A DNA stretch of 64,000 bases from Desulfovibrio sp. An276 (GTDB lineage Bacteria > Desulfobacterota > Desulfovibrionia > Desulfovibrionales > Desulfovibrionaceae): the NCBI RefSeq assembly GCF_002159665.1, contig NZ_NFJC01000015.1, positions 1 through 64,000 of the forward strand, in the 5' to 3' direction. The notes below the pieces were generated by a model. The model had not been told where the DNA came from. It saw nothing but the letters and a program-made list of their open reading frames with translations, and searched no databases. The position numbers and the translations under genes were made by a program. Positions 33,571-42,308 of this stretch are shown one piece after another; the first letter of the stretch is position 1; every line of letters begins with the position of its first letter.

Positions 33571-33926
33571 TTTGCCTGCTCCTGGATAATATCCTCACTT
33601 TTTACCTGAAAAAGTCCTATAACAAAGTAGGTATCGACACGACCCATAACAAACTGGTCCATATCTTCAGGCGGAAACACGTTATACTTGCACTTGAACT
33701 CTTCAGGTGTACAAGAACTGTACAGCTTGTTGTCGTGATCATACACCAGATAAAGGTCATCCTCTGGTATACGCTTTACACGATAGTAACTGATAGTAGC
33801 GCTTGTAGGACACCACTTCGAATTATTGTTTGGCTTTGTCTCTGGTGCTGGTTCAGGCTCCGTATGTGCGTTGATACCGATAAATGTGGTGAACCAATCC
33901 AGGAAATTGTTTGCCCAGTTTTTCAT
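33540..33926 (-). CDS. Unknown 128-aa protein
   Basis: The ATG at 33926 follows GGGAGGGG. An N-terminal amphipathic or membrane-touching helix (NNFLDWFTTFIGI) is followed by a Pro/Glu-rich linker (EPEPAPETKP) and a small beta domain (ISYYRVKRIPEDDLYLVYDH). The SPFH gene lies upstream. Function unknown. Confidence 0.7.
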   Translation of the reverse strand: MKNWANNFLDWFTTFIGINAHTEPEPAPETKPNNNSKWCPTSATISYYRVKRIPEDDLYLVYDHDNKLYSSCTPEEFKCKYNVFPPEDMDQFVMGRVDTYFVIGLFQVKSEDIIQEQAKWKFRITTEK

Positions 33927-33945
33927 TACCCCTCCCCCAAGAGAA

Positions 33946-33977
33946 GGCAATGCCTGCATATGTATGCAAGCATTGCC
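33946..33977 (-). other. Stem-loop between genes, no T-run
   Basis: GGCAATGC pairs with GCATTGCC, with an inner TGCAT/ATGCA stem; it lies between the SPFH gene and the 128-aa gene. Confidence 0.6.
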
Positions 33978-33992
33978 ACTAAAATCCTACTG

Positions 33993-34895
33993 CTACTTAA
34001 TCTGCAACATAGGCACAGAATCGCTGGTAACCTTGGGCAACTGCCCATCCCACTTGTTGATTGTGTTGTACTGGATGAGCTCTGGTGTCAGGGATTCGGC
34101 CAGTATTCGGTTAGCCTCCTGCTGAGCCTTGGCCTCTGTCAGCAAGGCATAGGCGTTGGCATCCGCAATGGCTCTCTTTGACCTGGCTTCACCTTCCGCT
34201 GCAGCCACAGCCTTGTCAGCCTCTGCCTTGGCAGTAGCGACTTCTGTCTCGCGCTGCGCCGCAAGCTGCCCGGCGCGAACCTTGTCATCGATGGCCTGCT
34301 TGACGTTTTCAGGCAACCAGACATTTCCGATAATAGCTACATAGTCCAGATGGATGCCGATAGGCTCAAGCTTTTTCGAAACTGTGGCATTTACTTCCGC
34401 CAAAAAATCGTTCTTTCCCGCACCATAGAGATTTTCAGCTGTACGCTTAGAAGCGGCCTGGACCATCGTGTCTCTTACGATATTACGCAGGTAGACATCC
34501 GTGATTTCCTCTATGCCTTTGCGATATGTCTGAAACAGCACAGGCACTTTCTCTGGATCGATAATAAATGACATGCTCACATCAGCAGACAGAGACAAGC
34601 CCTCTGATGACTGAAACTGGAAGGCGCCACTGGATTTGTCCTCGCCAGTCCAGGCAACGGTCTGCTGGAAAACCGGGAACAGGTAAAGCTCCTCGTTCCA
34701 GCCAATCCAGTATTTTCCTGTACCGAGAACCTCTGAATCGACACCCTTGTCGCCGCCAAGAAGATTGACCTTGACGCCCACATATCCTGCCTCGACACGA
34801 GAACATGCGCTCGTAACATAGCACATGAGCAGGAGCAGCGGGATAACAAGCAGATTACTTCTCTTTGAAATGGTCTTCAACAGCCTGGATATCAT
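33993..34895 (-). CDS. SPFH/prohibitin-domain lipoprotein
   Basis: A 300-aa band-7 (SPFH) protein. The signal segment ends in a lipobox-like SAC (about residues 29-31). The SPFH domain covers about 36-190 (VEAGYVGVKVNLLGG, RNIVRDTMVQAASKRTAENL, HLDYVAIIGNVWLPENVKQAI). A long Ala/Glu-rich coiled coil follows (about 200-275). SPFH proteins form membrane ring oligomers; similar proteins occur in some large phages, where their role is not settled. GGGAGGG precedes ATG. The start overlaps the 70-aa gene. Confidence 0.9.
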   Translation of the reverse strand: MISRLLKTISKRSNLLVIPLLLLMCYVTSACSRVEAGYVGVKVNLLGGDKGVDSEVLGTGKYWIGWNEELYLFPVFQQTVAWTGEDKSSGAFQFQSSEGLSLSADVSMSFIIDPEKVPVLFQTYRKGIEEITDVYLRNIVRDTMVQAASKRTAENLYGAGKNDFLAEVNATVSKKLEPIGIHLDYVAIIGNVWLPENVKQAIDDKVRAGQLAAQRETEVATAKAEADKAVAAAEGEARSKRAIADANAYALLTEAKAQQEANRILAESLTPELIQYNTINKWDGQLPKVTSDSVPMLQIK

Positions 34896-35067
34896 CTTTT
34901 ATTCCCTCCCTGTTTTTATAGATGATTGCCGGTACGCAGATTATGATTGCTATACCAAACCATACGGCCAGTGTACTCTTTGCGCTGAGCAGCCACGGAA
35001 GCAGAAAGCCGACCAGAAAACACAACACTATGGCCACGGCTACATATTTGAAATATAGCCTCAGCAT
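34855..35067 (-). CDS. Unknown 70-aa two-helix membrane protein
   Basis: Two hydrophobic segments (VAVAIVLCFLVGFLLPWLL and LAVWFGIAIIICVPAIIY) with a charged C-terminal tail. GGGGAGG precedes ATG at 35067. It overlaps the SPFH gene by 41 bp, so coupling and perhaps a shared membrane task are likely. Confidence 0.75.
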   Translation of the reverse strand: MLRLYFKYVAVAIVLCFLVGFLLPWLLSAKSTLAVWFGIAIIICVPAIIYKNREGIKDDIQAVEDHFKEK

Positions 35068-35130
35068 TGATATTACCTCCCCAGATAAAAATAGCGGGAG
35101 CGGGTATTGTTCCACTCCCGCACCAAAAGC

Positions 35131-35598
35131 CTACTTCCTGAAGCCCTTTATGAAGTCATCCATGGCAGCCATAAGGCGCTCGAACCTCTCGTCTGTGTCC
35201 GGTTCCTTTTCCTTTGGCTCTTCCTTTTCCTTCACTTCCTTCTCGGCAGCTTCGGGACACTCGTCACAATTGCCGCTGCATTCACAATCGTCGTCCTCGA
35301 CAATACTGAACAAATGCATCAGCGCTTCATCGCCCAGCTCAGGATCTTCCTTCTCGCACTCCTTGTAGGTCTCGATAGCAAGGCGTGCGCCGAGGGGAGC
35401 GATTCGATTGGCGATGTTAACACGATCAATGTCAAATCCATTGCCAAACGAGAAGATAGCGATGCCCTCGGCACCATTTTCCGGATCATAATCCACGTCA
35501 TACACACAGATTGTGGATGGAGAGTGCTGGCCGAGAGCACGCATGTCTTCCTCAAACGCCGCCATGCAATCATTGCTACCGAGAAGCTTAACCTTCAT
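35131..35598 (-). CDS. Unknown 155-aa acidic protein with Cys cluster
   Basis: ATG at 35598 follows AGGAGG. The N-terminal half is alpha/beta (LLGSNDCMAAFEEDMRALG, STICVYDVDYDP). The middle has ECSGNCDEC, a CxxxCxxC-like cluster that may bind metal, followed by a Lys/Glu-rich helix (EKEVKEKEEPKEKEPDTDER). It overlaps the probable holin gene by 11 bp. Not recognised. Confidence 0.72.
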   Translation of the reverse strand: MKVKLLGSNDCMAAFEEDMRALGQHSPSTICVYDVDYDPENGAEGIAIFSFGNGFDIDRVNIANRIAPLGARLAIETYKECEKEDPELGDEALMHLFSIVEDDDCECSGNCDECPEAAEKEVKEKEEPKEKEPDTDERFERLMAAMDDFIKGFRK

Positions 35599-36115
35599 TC
35601 TTGTTTTCCTCCTGTTGTCTATACGGACACTTTTCGCAGGAACAGGCCCTGCTGTCATTTGCGCATGAATCGCCATCTATGCCATCGCCCTTGAACGGGC
35701 ATTGCGCCAGATGCTGTCGTCTGGCCTCTATAGGCATCTTCAGGCGAATCTCGTTGATATCGTGTGGGTTCATCAGATCCACTATGCTCAACTTCCACTT
35801 TCTCCTCAGCACATAGTCGATGCCCTTCACCCCAAAAATACCGATAAACATCGCGATGCCGAGCTCAAGGCGGGGGGAGAGCGGTGGAAGTATCCACTCT
35901 GCAAGACACAAAACACACAGCACGAGAAGTGCTGCCATAAGTGCCGAGAAAAGCAGATTGCCGATTACATAAAGTGGCGTGCGCTGCAGGTAACTTCTCT
36001 TCACATAATGGAAGCCAAGAGCCAACGTCAGAGCGCCCGCAGCTGCGGCAAGTGGACCAAAATCCTTCAGGATTTTAATGTAGTCACTTACATGTGATTC
36101 CGTTTCGAGGGGCAT
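35588..36115 (-). CDS. Probable holin with Cys-rich tail
   Basis: A 175-aa protein with three membrane segments (about residues 20-38, 50-72 and 84-104). The third has the pattern LGIAMFIGIFGVKGIDYVLRR seen in phage holins of the HP1/lambda-S style. The C-terminal part (about 135-165) is soluble and rich in Cys (CPFKGDGIDGDSC, then ACSCEKCPYR), unlike usual holins. With the lysozyme at 26.8 kb it may form the lysis pair. GGAG precedes ATG. Confidence 0.65.
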   Translation of the reverse strand: MPLETESHVSDYIKILKDFGPLAAAAGALTLALGFHYVKRSYLQRTPLYVIGNLLFSALMAALLVLCVLCLAEWILPPLSPRLELGIAMFIGIFGVKGIDYVLRRKWKLSIVDLMNPHDINEIRLKMPIEARRQHLAQCPFKGDGIDGDSCANDSRACSCEKCPYRQQEENKNEG

Positions 36116-36225
36116 TGTAAAGCTCCGTCACTGGCGCCTAGATATGTCCCCCTGTATCTATCGTAAGCAGCCTTTCCATTGTTAAATTGTTCTATAGTAC
36201 ACCTTCGGTTTCAAGTCAAGCAGTG

Positions 36226-36399
36226 CTATACCAAGCCGAGGCAACACAACGCACTGACAACCATCTTGAACCACATTCCATCAAACCCACTGCAGAAGGT
36301 TAAAATACCCATGCTGAAGGAGATGTAAAAAATCACGAACGATATTACAAAAAATGTGTAGTCTTCTCGTTCGTTAAAGTCATAAAAACTTTTTGGCAT
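36226..36399 (-). CDS. 57-aa membrane peptide
   Basis: ATG at 36399 follows GGAGG at ideal spacing. One or two hydrophobic segments (FFVISFVIFYISFSMGILTF, then MVVSALCCLGLV). It is upstream of the holin candidate in the same direction and may be a second lysis or membrane protein. Confidence 0.65.
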   Translation of the reverse strand: MPKSFYDFNEREDYTFFVISFVIFYISFSMGILTFCSGFDGMWFKMVVSALCCLGLV

Positions 36400-36508
36400 A
36401 CAGCCTCCTATTGCTTATAAATAAGAATGCCGTATGGCTTGTAGTCGGTTGACAAAGCGATGAGGACAACCTAAAATTTATATACAATATTGATAAAAGA
36501 GGTGCACA

Positions 36509-36922
36509 ATGGAAGGTTTAACAAATGATGAACTTGACAGGATTGTCATGGCCCTTGGGATTTCAAAAGACAACAACATATCATGGGAAATGGTCGGTTT
36601 CCCACTGTACACAAAACTCATCAAGAAAGACTGCCTGTACGAAGATCATCCTACTAACAAGCTTCTCAAAGTTATTGACGCCTATGCAAAGTCAAAAAGA
36701 GTGGTAAAGGAAGTCAACCTTACTGACGATGAAAAGACAGTTCTCAGATACCTGTTCAGGTACGGCTCCAGCATGCCTATGGCTGACGAAACAGAAGAAT
36801 TGATCAAAAAACTGTTCGATGCCGGATACCTTGAAGATAATGATATGGATGAGTGGTGGACAAGATTCTATAGTCCTACCGAAGAGCTGTACCAACTTTT
36901 AGGTATGAAACCACCCAAATAA
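36509..36922 (+). CDS. Unknown 137-aa protein
   Basis: AGAGGTG precedes ATG. The product is mostly helical, with repeated short segments (NDELDRIVMALGISKDNNI, LTDDEKTVLRYLFRYG, EELIKKLFDAGYL) that look like a winged-helix or small helical domain. It stands alone before a strong two-way terminator. Confidence 0.75.
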   Translation: MEGLTNDELDRIVMALGISKDNNISWEMVGFPLYTKLIKKDCLYEDHPTNKLLKVIDAYAKSKRVVKEVNLTDDEKTVLRYLFRYGSSMPMADETEELIKKLFDAGYLEDNDMDEWWTRFYSPTEELYQLLGMKPPK

Positions 36923-36925
36923 ACA

Positions 36926-36967
36926 AAAAAGGGTTTGGCAGACGTAAAAATCTGTCAAACCCTTTTT
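36926..36967. terminator. Bidirectional terminator
   Basis: AAAAAGGGTTTGGCAGA pairs with TCTGTCAAACCCTTTTT. The A-run and T-run let it work in both directions. Confidence 0.85.
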
Positions 36968-37607
36968 GGTAAATTGGCGCGGGAAGTATCCACCAATGTG
37001 TGGCCGTGAGTACCTCCCAGTTGCCACATAATGCCCGCTCCGCAGGGAGAAGGCTGCTCGCGCTGCGCCGTACGCGAGGGGGTTAGTTTACAGTTGATCT
37101 ATGCCTCGGTTTGGAGTAGATTTTTTTCGCCTCTCCGAAACAGGCGTGAAACCTGCCCCAAAGGAGGCGGCATCATGCTGAAGCCCGTCTGGGTGATATC
37201 GCTATCGTACTGTGCCTGCTGATCAAGCTGTTCAAGCTGTTCGGCTAGTACAGAAACTTAAATGCGGCCCCAGTAGTTTGGCAGAACAACTGGGGCTGCT
37301 AACTTAATCTGGCCTTTTATTATGTCGGACTAGGGAGGCACGGGGCTTGCGCCAACCCGAGCAGGCGAGTGTTAGCTGCACTCACCTGCTCTTTTTAATA
37401 ATGATGAAATTAACAGCTGTCAATATCACTCTTCAAATTCTTTTTCTGTATATTTTGCTAATTTTAGGTCATTCCAACAATTTACGTCATCTCTCCAGCC
37501 AGAGCAAAAATAAGAGGAGATCCAAAAACTATTCTAGGGAATACTAGTGGATCGGTATGTTATACCACAGCACCATGCCAAGTAGGAGTGGTATCACAGA
37601 TGTCGTG
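36968..37607. other. 640-bp gap with two terminators and no clear gene
   Basis: AAAGGAGG before an ATG at 37174 opens only a 15-codon frame; a shifted frame nearby encodes a hydrophobic stretch (IVLCLLIKLFKLFG), so a small membrane peptide with a frameshift is possible. GCCCCAGT/ACTGGGGC stem at 37267-37296 and GAGCAGG/CCTGCTC stem at 37359-37391 before TTTTTA look like terminators. GGTAT-N3-ATACC lies at 37554-37566. Confidence 0.5.
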
Positions 37608-39959
37608 TTAATAAGTACCATCTGTTCCTTGCCTCATCTCGGCGCCATACGCATACGCGGTTATCGGATTGTAACCGTGTATGTTACTCTTCTTGCCATA
37701 TGTTGCCGCGTCTATCAACTGGTTCTTCAGATAACGGTGATTCAATGCTGATATCCAGTCCTTCCTCTGGTTTACCACACGGCTCAGTGGCAACGTCTCC
37801 GGCGCCACTTCCAACCGGCTCACCGTCTTCACAGTCTTCACTCCATGTTCAGTCAGATACCTCTGCACCTGTGCGTCTATCTCCGTGCCTACCGTCAGGT
37901 CGAGCACTCCTTCTCCCAAAACCTTGCCCAGAGCGTTTGCCACAGAAACATCCATGCTGGGCAACTTCTTTGCTTCCTGCACAAAGTCCTCATAAGTGAC
38001 TACCTCGCCAGGAACAAAGGCTGCACTGGCAGGAGCACGGACAATACGAACATAGGGGTGGGCGGCCCTGGACAAAAGCTCAAAGTGACGCCTGTCCATG
38101 GTCTGACCTGTGTTTTTGTACACCTGATACATGTTCTCTGCCGCAGCGGAACGGGTGAATCCCAGATTTCTCAAGCGTGCGATGTCCTGAAGGTTATCCA
38201 CACCGTTGGACAACTCCATACCAGGGTACACCTCTGCCCCTCGCTTGATGCCTTCGGCAAGCTTCAGGGACGGTGACACATAGTAGTCCCAATGCTGCTC
38301 CATATGTGGAGTAGGTGTACCAAACACAATATAACGCTCGGGCACAGGACGAGTCTGCCGAATAGTGATAATCTGACCACCTTGAGGGGCTGGACGAATG
38401 TTCACTATCGTACCTATTACCTCGCACAGAACCTTGCGGTTCGGGTAGTTGCGGGGCATTTCGACAAGCTGGCGAAGACCCTTTTCCTTGCGAAGCTTGT
38501 TGTCCTCACCGGTAGCCAGTGAAGTACTATGCTTGGCAGAAAGCGTCATCTGGGTAAGGGGTTCGCCTATATTGCCAGACGTGATAAGACCAGCCGAATC
38601 ACCAATCTCGTAGTCCTTCTCCGTACTGTTGCGCATACCCATGCACAGCTGGCAGACAGAGCCGTCTGGCGCCTCACAGGTCTGCGGAGAACGGACGATA
38701 ATCTCCCGTACCTTTTTTCTGAGAAGCTCTTGCTGAACGTCAGCGGTGATCTTGTCATTGCGCTTGAGGTTGCACTCTGGCACATCCCTGGCAAGATAGC
38801 GACCGATAATGGTGTCGTCCCTGGGCGGAAAAGCAAGTCCCTGCATGGTGCCACAATCACGCTTCGATACAATTGCACTATTTAGGACATTCGAGATAAT
38901 CTTGGACATTTCACCAGGTTTGGCCGTGTTGACCTGACCTACAGCAATGTTCTTTCTGGACTCAGCGGCGCCAAGCCAAAAGTGTATCGGGTCCACACCC
39001 TCGGCATAACTCTTGGGAAAAATAATGGGGACGATATGATCGTCATTGTCTGTCACAACGCCTGGAGTTGTACGCAGCTTCATCAATTGCAGCTTGTTGC
39101 CTGTCAGAGCTGAGCTCACCATGATGCTGGCGTCATCTTTCGAGCCATCCAGGTCGTTTCGCGACAACTCTTTCTGAAACGCCTCCAGATGGGTAAGCAT
39201 TGTCTGCTTGTCACCCTTCTTGAGGTCCTTCTCAAGCTGAGCCTGGTATTTTCTGACAATAGCGTCACGCTTTGCCTTGTTGGGCGTAGAGATCTCCTCT
39301 ATGCCCATAGTGACGGGATCGTAGGTGGACCATGTGTCACCAAGACGCTTGAGACCACTGACAACCTTGTCGTACTGGTCCGGATGCTTGCGGGCAACCT
39401 CTATGAGGAGAACCTCGGTCTGCTTTTTATCAAGCTGCGTTGTCACATGCATATCCGAAGGCAGGACGTGGTTGATGAGGTATTCGGCAAAGGTTTCGGG
39501 CTTTCCGGCAGCGCCCTGCTTTACGATTGACGCTTGGAGCAGGGTAGGCGTCTTGAGCGGCGAAGAGACAGCCTTCGGCTTCTTCAACCCGTTGGCCCTG
39601 TTCTTCAGGGCATCTGCCATCTGCTCGTTACCGAGAGTCTCCTTTGCGTAATTGGTCTCCTCCATGGGCTTGGGCATATTGACGCCCTGCATTGCCGGAG
39701 AAGTAACCGATCCACGCGGATCAATCTCGACACCAGTCTTGTTGAGCGCGTTTAAGCGCTGTTTTGTGCCAATAGGCGCCTTTTTGCGATCATCTTTGTC
39801 TTGTCCATTTTCTTTCCTGTATGCTGCAATCTGAGAATTGACCATATCTGCCAGGTCTGCGGTGTTGTTTCCCATATGGTTGAAGATACGCATACCACGA
39901 CGAGTGAGTCGGTTCGCCCAATATACTGCTGCATCGGAAGCATTTGATTTTTTTAACAT
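37608..39959 (-). CDS. RNA polymerase beta' C-terminal-half-like protein
   Basis: A 783-aa protein that matches the order of motifs of bacterial RpoC from the funnel to the C-terminus. There is a funnel-like region (EYLINHVLPSDM, then LKRLGDTWSTYDP, about residues 165-225). A bridge-helix region follows (SALTGNKLQLMKLRTTPG), then a trigger-loop-like helix pair (HFWLGAAESRKNIA, KPGEMSKIISNVLNSAI). The second zinc site keeps all four Cys (RDCGT, QTC, SVCQLC). The GLITSGNIGEPLTQMTL helix matches the AAQSIGEPGTQLTM signature. The C-terminus (RKDWISALNHRYLKNQLIDA) fits the RpoC end. The NADFDGD magnesium motif of the N-terminal half is absent, so a partner subunit is expected elsewhere. GGAGAAGG precedes ATG. 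Confidence 0.88.
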   Translation of the reverse strand: MLKKSNASDAAVYWANRLTRRGMRIFNHMGNNTADLADMVNSQIAAYRKENGQDKDDRKKAPIGTKQRLNALNKTGVEIDPRGSVTSPAMQGVNMPKPMEETNYAKETLGNEQMADALKNRANGLKKPKAVSSPLKTPTLLQASIVKQGAAGKPETFAEYLINHVLPSDMHVTTQLDKKQTEVLLIEVARKHPDQYDKVVSGLKRLGDTWSTYDPVTMGIEEISTPNKAKRDAIVRKYQAQLEKDLKKGDKQTMLTHLEAFQKELSRNDLDGSKDDASIMVSSALTGNKLQLMKLRTTPGVVTDNDDHIVPIIFPKSYAEGVDPIHFWLGAAESRKNIAVGQVNTAKPGEMSKIISNVLNSAIVSKRDCGTMQGLAFPPRDDTIIGRYLARDVPECNLKRNDKITADVQQELLRKKVREIIVRSPQTCEAPDGSVCQLCMGMRNSTEKDYEIGDSAGLITSGNIGEPLTQMTLSAKHSTSLATGEDNKLRKEKGLRQLVEMPRNYPNRKVLCEVIGTIVNIRPAPQGGQIITIRQTRPVPERYIVFGTPTPHMEQHWDYYVSPSLKLAEGIKRGAEVYPGMELSNGVDNLQDIARLRNLGFTRSAAAENMYQVYKNTGQTMDRRHFELLSRAAHPYVRIVRAPASAAFVPGEVVTYEDFVQEAKKLPSMDVSVANALGKVLGEGVLDLTVGTEIDAQVQRYLTEHGVKTVKTVSRLEVAPETLPLSRVVNQRKDWISALNHRYLKNQLIDAATYGKKSNIHGYNPITAYAYGAEMRQGTDGTY

Positions 39960-40028
39960 GTTTTGTGTCCTTCTCCGGCGGTAAATTCGTTACCAAAAAT
40001 ATGCTGTGTGGAGAGGCCACGGTGAATC

Positions 40029-40063
40029 GGAAAAATCGACCCCATTTTTGTTATAAGTATATG
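40029..40063 (+). promoter_or_regulatory. Phage promoter-like element, copy 4
   Basis: AAAAATCGACCCC then TTTTTGTTATAAGTATATG (40045-40063). GGGCA/TGCCC can pair just ahead of the ribosome binding site. It faces away from the beta'-like gene. Confidence 0.72.
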
Positions 40064-40097
40064 TATTTATTGGGGGCATATTGCCCGGAGGTTTTTT

Positions 40098-41438
40098 ATG
40101 GAGAAAAAACGTGGAAGACCGCCTACACCAGTGGAAGCGCTCAAGTTTGACGCTTCGGTGTACGGTGGATTCGAGGAGGAAGTCGATGATACAGACTATG
40201 AAGAAAGGATGGCCACGTATTGGAACGAGAGAGTGAAAGAAGAAAACGAGGAGAGGGAACTGGAGGCACAAGCAGCAGACGAGGATCTGAGAAGACTGGC
40301 CTTCGACAACGTAAAGGAGGTGTTCAGGGACGAGGTACTGAGGAAACTGGCAGATGGCCTCTACTTTTCACACTTGCCCCAGGCTATGTGGAGAGACCCG
40401 CGTATTCTGGCGAAAGCCCTGTTGTCCATGTATACCTATACAGGGTACCCCTCCGTGGGTGAACTGATAGACAACATGGACAGACGTGGGCTGAACATCA
40501 AGCAATGGGTGAGTAAATCGTCTGTCAAACGGTGGGAAACAGTCGAGGCTCCGGGTAAACCAAGAACGTCATCGGAGCTGTCGAGACACTTTCAGGCAAC
40601 TGACGCGTATTTTCGAAGGACGTACACGATCATGCCCAAGAACAGTATGCCTGACGAGATGCGAAACCTGGCCAACGAGCGAGGCGATTGGCTAAAGGAG
40701 GTATTGGACAATGATACGATACGACGAGGGAGAGGGGTTAATATTGCGTTGGGAAAACTAAACGAGTTTCTCGATGAGTTTCCGGAGGATGCGTGCGTAT
40801 TGGTTCCCTGGACGCAGTACCTGTGCAAGTACTTGTGCACACTGAGTTATGAGACCAATCTTGAGCTTCTCAAGCTGACGACAGAGTTTATACGCAACAA
40901 CTGCGCCAGCAATGAAATGCTCAAGCGCATGCCAATGTCGAGCAAATTCCGTATAACATATTTCAGTGGCACGAAGTTTGGCAACGACAGGACGTACTGG
41001 AGATCTCATCACGACCACATCTGGAACACAATGACAGACTGTGTGTGCTACTCGCTGATAGGAGAAGAAGACCCATGCGGTCTGGTGAAGGACTGGGCTC
41101 AGAAACTGCTTGCTGCTGATGAGGTTAGTCTTGAAGCTAGAATGGCATTCATGTCAATGCTCCCAAACGTCAGTCTAACCTGCTACACGAGGCCACAGAC
41201 ATCCGCTCCTCCGAGAACACAGATATTCGGAGTATTCCCGGTACAGAGGTTCAAAGATGTGACCAGGCTTACCCTGAGCTACTACGAGATCCACAAGGGC
41301 AGCTTCAGTGACAAAAAGACAATGGCGGACAAAATCAGGAAGTTGCTGATTATTCCCGTGAAATCGGTGTGCGTGCCGGCAGCTGCCGAAGACCTACTGC
41401 TATGCGCAAATTTGTACTCGAACAGGAAGATGTGGTGA
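40098..41438 (+). CDS. Unknown 446-aa protein with AT-hook-like start
   Basis: The product opens with MEKKRGRPPTP, which contains the KRGRP core of an AT-hook. A Glu-rich coiled segment (residues about 30-75) is followed by an all-helical body without membrane parts. It is driven by promoter copy 4 and lies back to back with the RNA polymerase-like gene, so a link to transcription is possible but not shown. Family not recognised. GGAGG precedes ATG. Confidence 0.8.
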   Translation: MEKKRGRPPTPVEALKFDASVYGGFEEEVDDTDYEERMATYWNERVKEENEERELEAQAADEDLRRLAFDNVKEVFRDEVLRKLADGLYFSHLPQAMWRDPRILAKALLSMYTYTGYPSVGELIDNMDRRGLNIKQWVSKSSVKRWETVEAPGKPRTSSELSRHFQATDAYFRRTYTIMPKNSMPDEMRNLANERGDWLKEVLDNDTIRRGRGVNIALGKLNEFLDEFPEDACVLVPWTQYLCKYLCTLSYETNLELLKLTTEFIRNNCASNEMLKRMPMSSKFRITYFSGTKFGNDRTYWRSHHDHIWNTMTDCVCYSLIGEEDPCGLVKDWAQKLLAADEVSLEARMAFMSMLPNVSLTCYTRPQTSAPPRTQIFGVFPVQRFKDVTRLTLSYYEIHKGSFSDKKTMADKIRKLLIIPVKSVCVPAAAEDLLLCANLYSNRKMW

Positions 41439-41450
41439 GGGAGTTTTTGT

Positions 41451-42248
41451 ATGAACAATCAATTAGAGTCAGTTCCGTTTCATGCGGACACTATTTATTG
41501 CGTTGAATATGACGGGGAACCGTACGCTCCGGTGAAACCTATCGTAGATAACCTTGGGCTGGATTGGAAAAACCAATCCGAAAAACTCAGGAACACTCCT
41601 CATTTCAACTGTGGTCTTATCACCATAGTTGCCAAAGATGGTAAGAATCGCGAGATGTTATGTATACCTGTCAGAAAACTGACTGGATTCTTGTACAGCA
41701 TCAATGCGAATAGGGTTAAAGCAAACCTTCGAGAGAAACTCATTCAGTATCAGAACGAGTGCGACGACGTGCTCTGGAAATACTGGAACGAAGGGAGGGC
41801 TGTTCGCTCAACAGTACAAGCAAACGTTGTCCGACCTGTTTCAGACTATATTGATGGTGCTCGACTAGTCTTTGAGTCAGCGAACCTGACAGGTAATCAG
41901 ATGACTATAGCTCTGGACCGTATCTACCGGAGCGTAACTGGATCATCTGCGCTACAAGAAGCCAACCTGGCTCTGGAAGCACCGAGGAAAGAGGTGATGC
42001 TCACTCCAACCCAGATCGGAGAGGATCTTGTTCCTCCTATGAAAGCAAGAGACGTGAACAGCCTTCTCCAGCAACATGGCTACCAGAGAAAGATCAATGG
42101 TATGTGGCAGCCGACAGAGAAGGGAAGTCCAATATGTACCATGCTTGATGTGGGCAAACGGCACAGCAAAGGTACTCCTGTAACTCAACTGAAGTGGTAC
42201 TCATCAGTGGTTGATACACTACAGTCAATTATCAACCAGAACGTCTAA
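41451..42248 (+). CDS. P22 AR-type phage antirepressor
   Basis: A 265-aa protein with the N-terminal P22_AR_N domain: IYCVEYDGEPYAPVKPIVDN, LGLDWKNQSEKLR, MLCIPVRKLTGFLYSI, LREKLIQYQNECDDVLWKYW (about residues 10-115). The C-terminal part (about 185-265) holds a second domain with DVNSLLQQHGYQRKINGMW, common as an antirepressor end. It would inactivate a phage repressor. AGGGAG precedes ATG. It lies 12 bp after the previous gene. Confidence 0.9.
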   Translation: MNNQLESVPFHADTIYCVEYDGEPYAPVKPIVDNLGLDWKNQSEKLRNTPHFNCGLITIVAKDGKNREMLCIPVRKLTGFLYSINANRVKANLREKLIQYQNECDDVLWKYWNEGRAVRSTVQANVVRPVSDYIDGARLVFESANLTGNQMTIALDRIYRSVTGSSALQEANLALEAPRKEVMLTPTQIGEDLVPPMKARDVNSLLQQHGYQRKINGMWQPTEKGSPICTMLDVGKRHSKGTPVTQLKWYSSVVDTLQSIINQNV

Positions 42249-42258
42249 AGTTAATCTT

Positions 42259-42292
42259 GTTGCGGCAGAAGACAGTCACTTTCTGCCGCAAC
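42259..42292 (+). other. Stem-loop between genes, no T-run
   Basis: GTTGCGGCAGAA pairs perfectly with TTCTGCCGCAAC. Confidence 0.7.
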
Positions 42293-42308
42293 CGCTAAGG
42301 CTAAAGAG

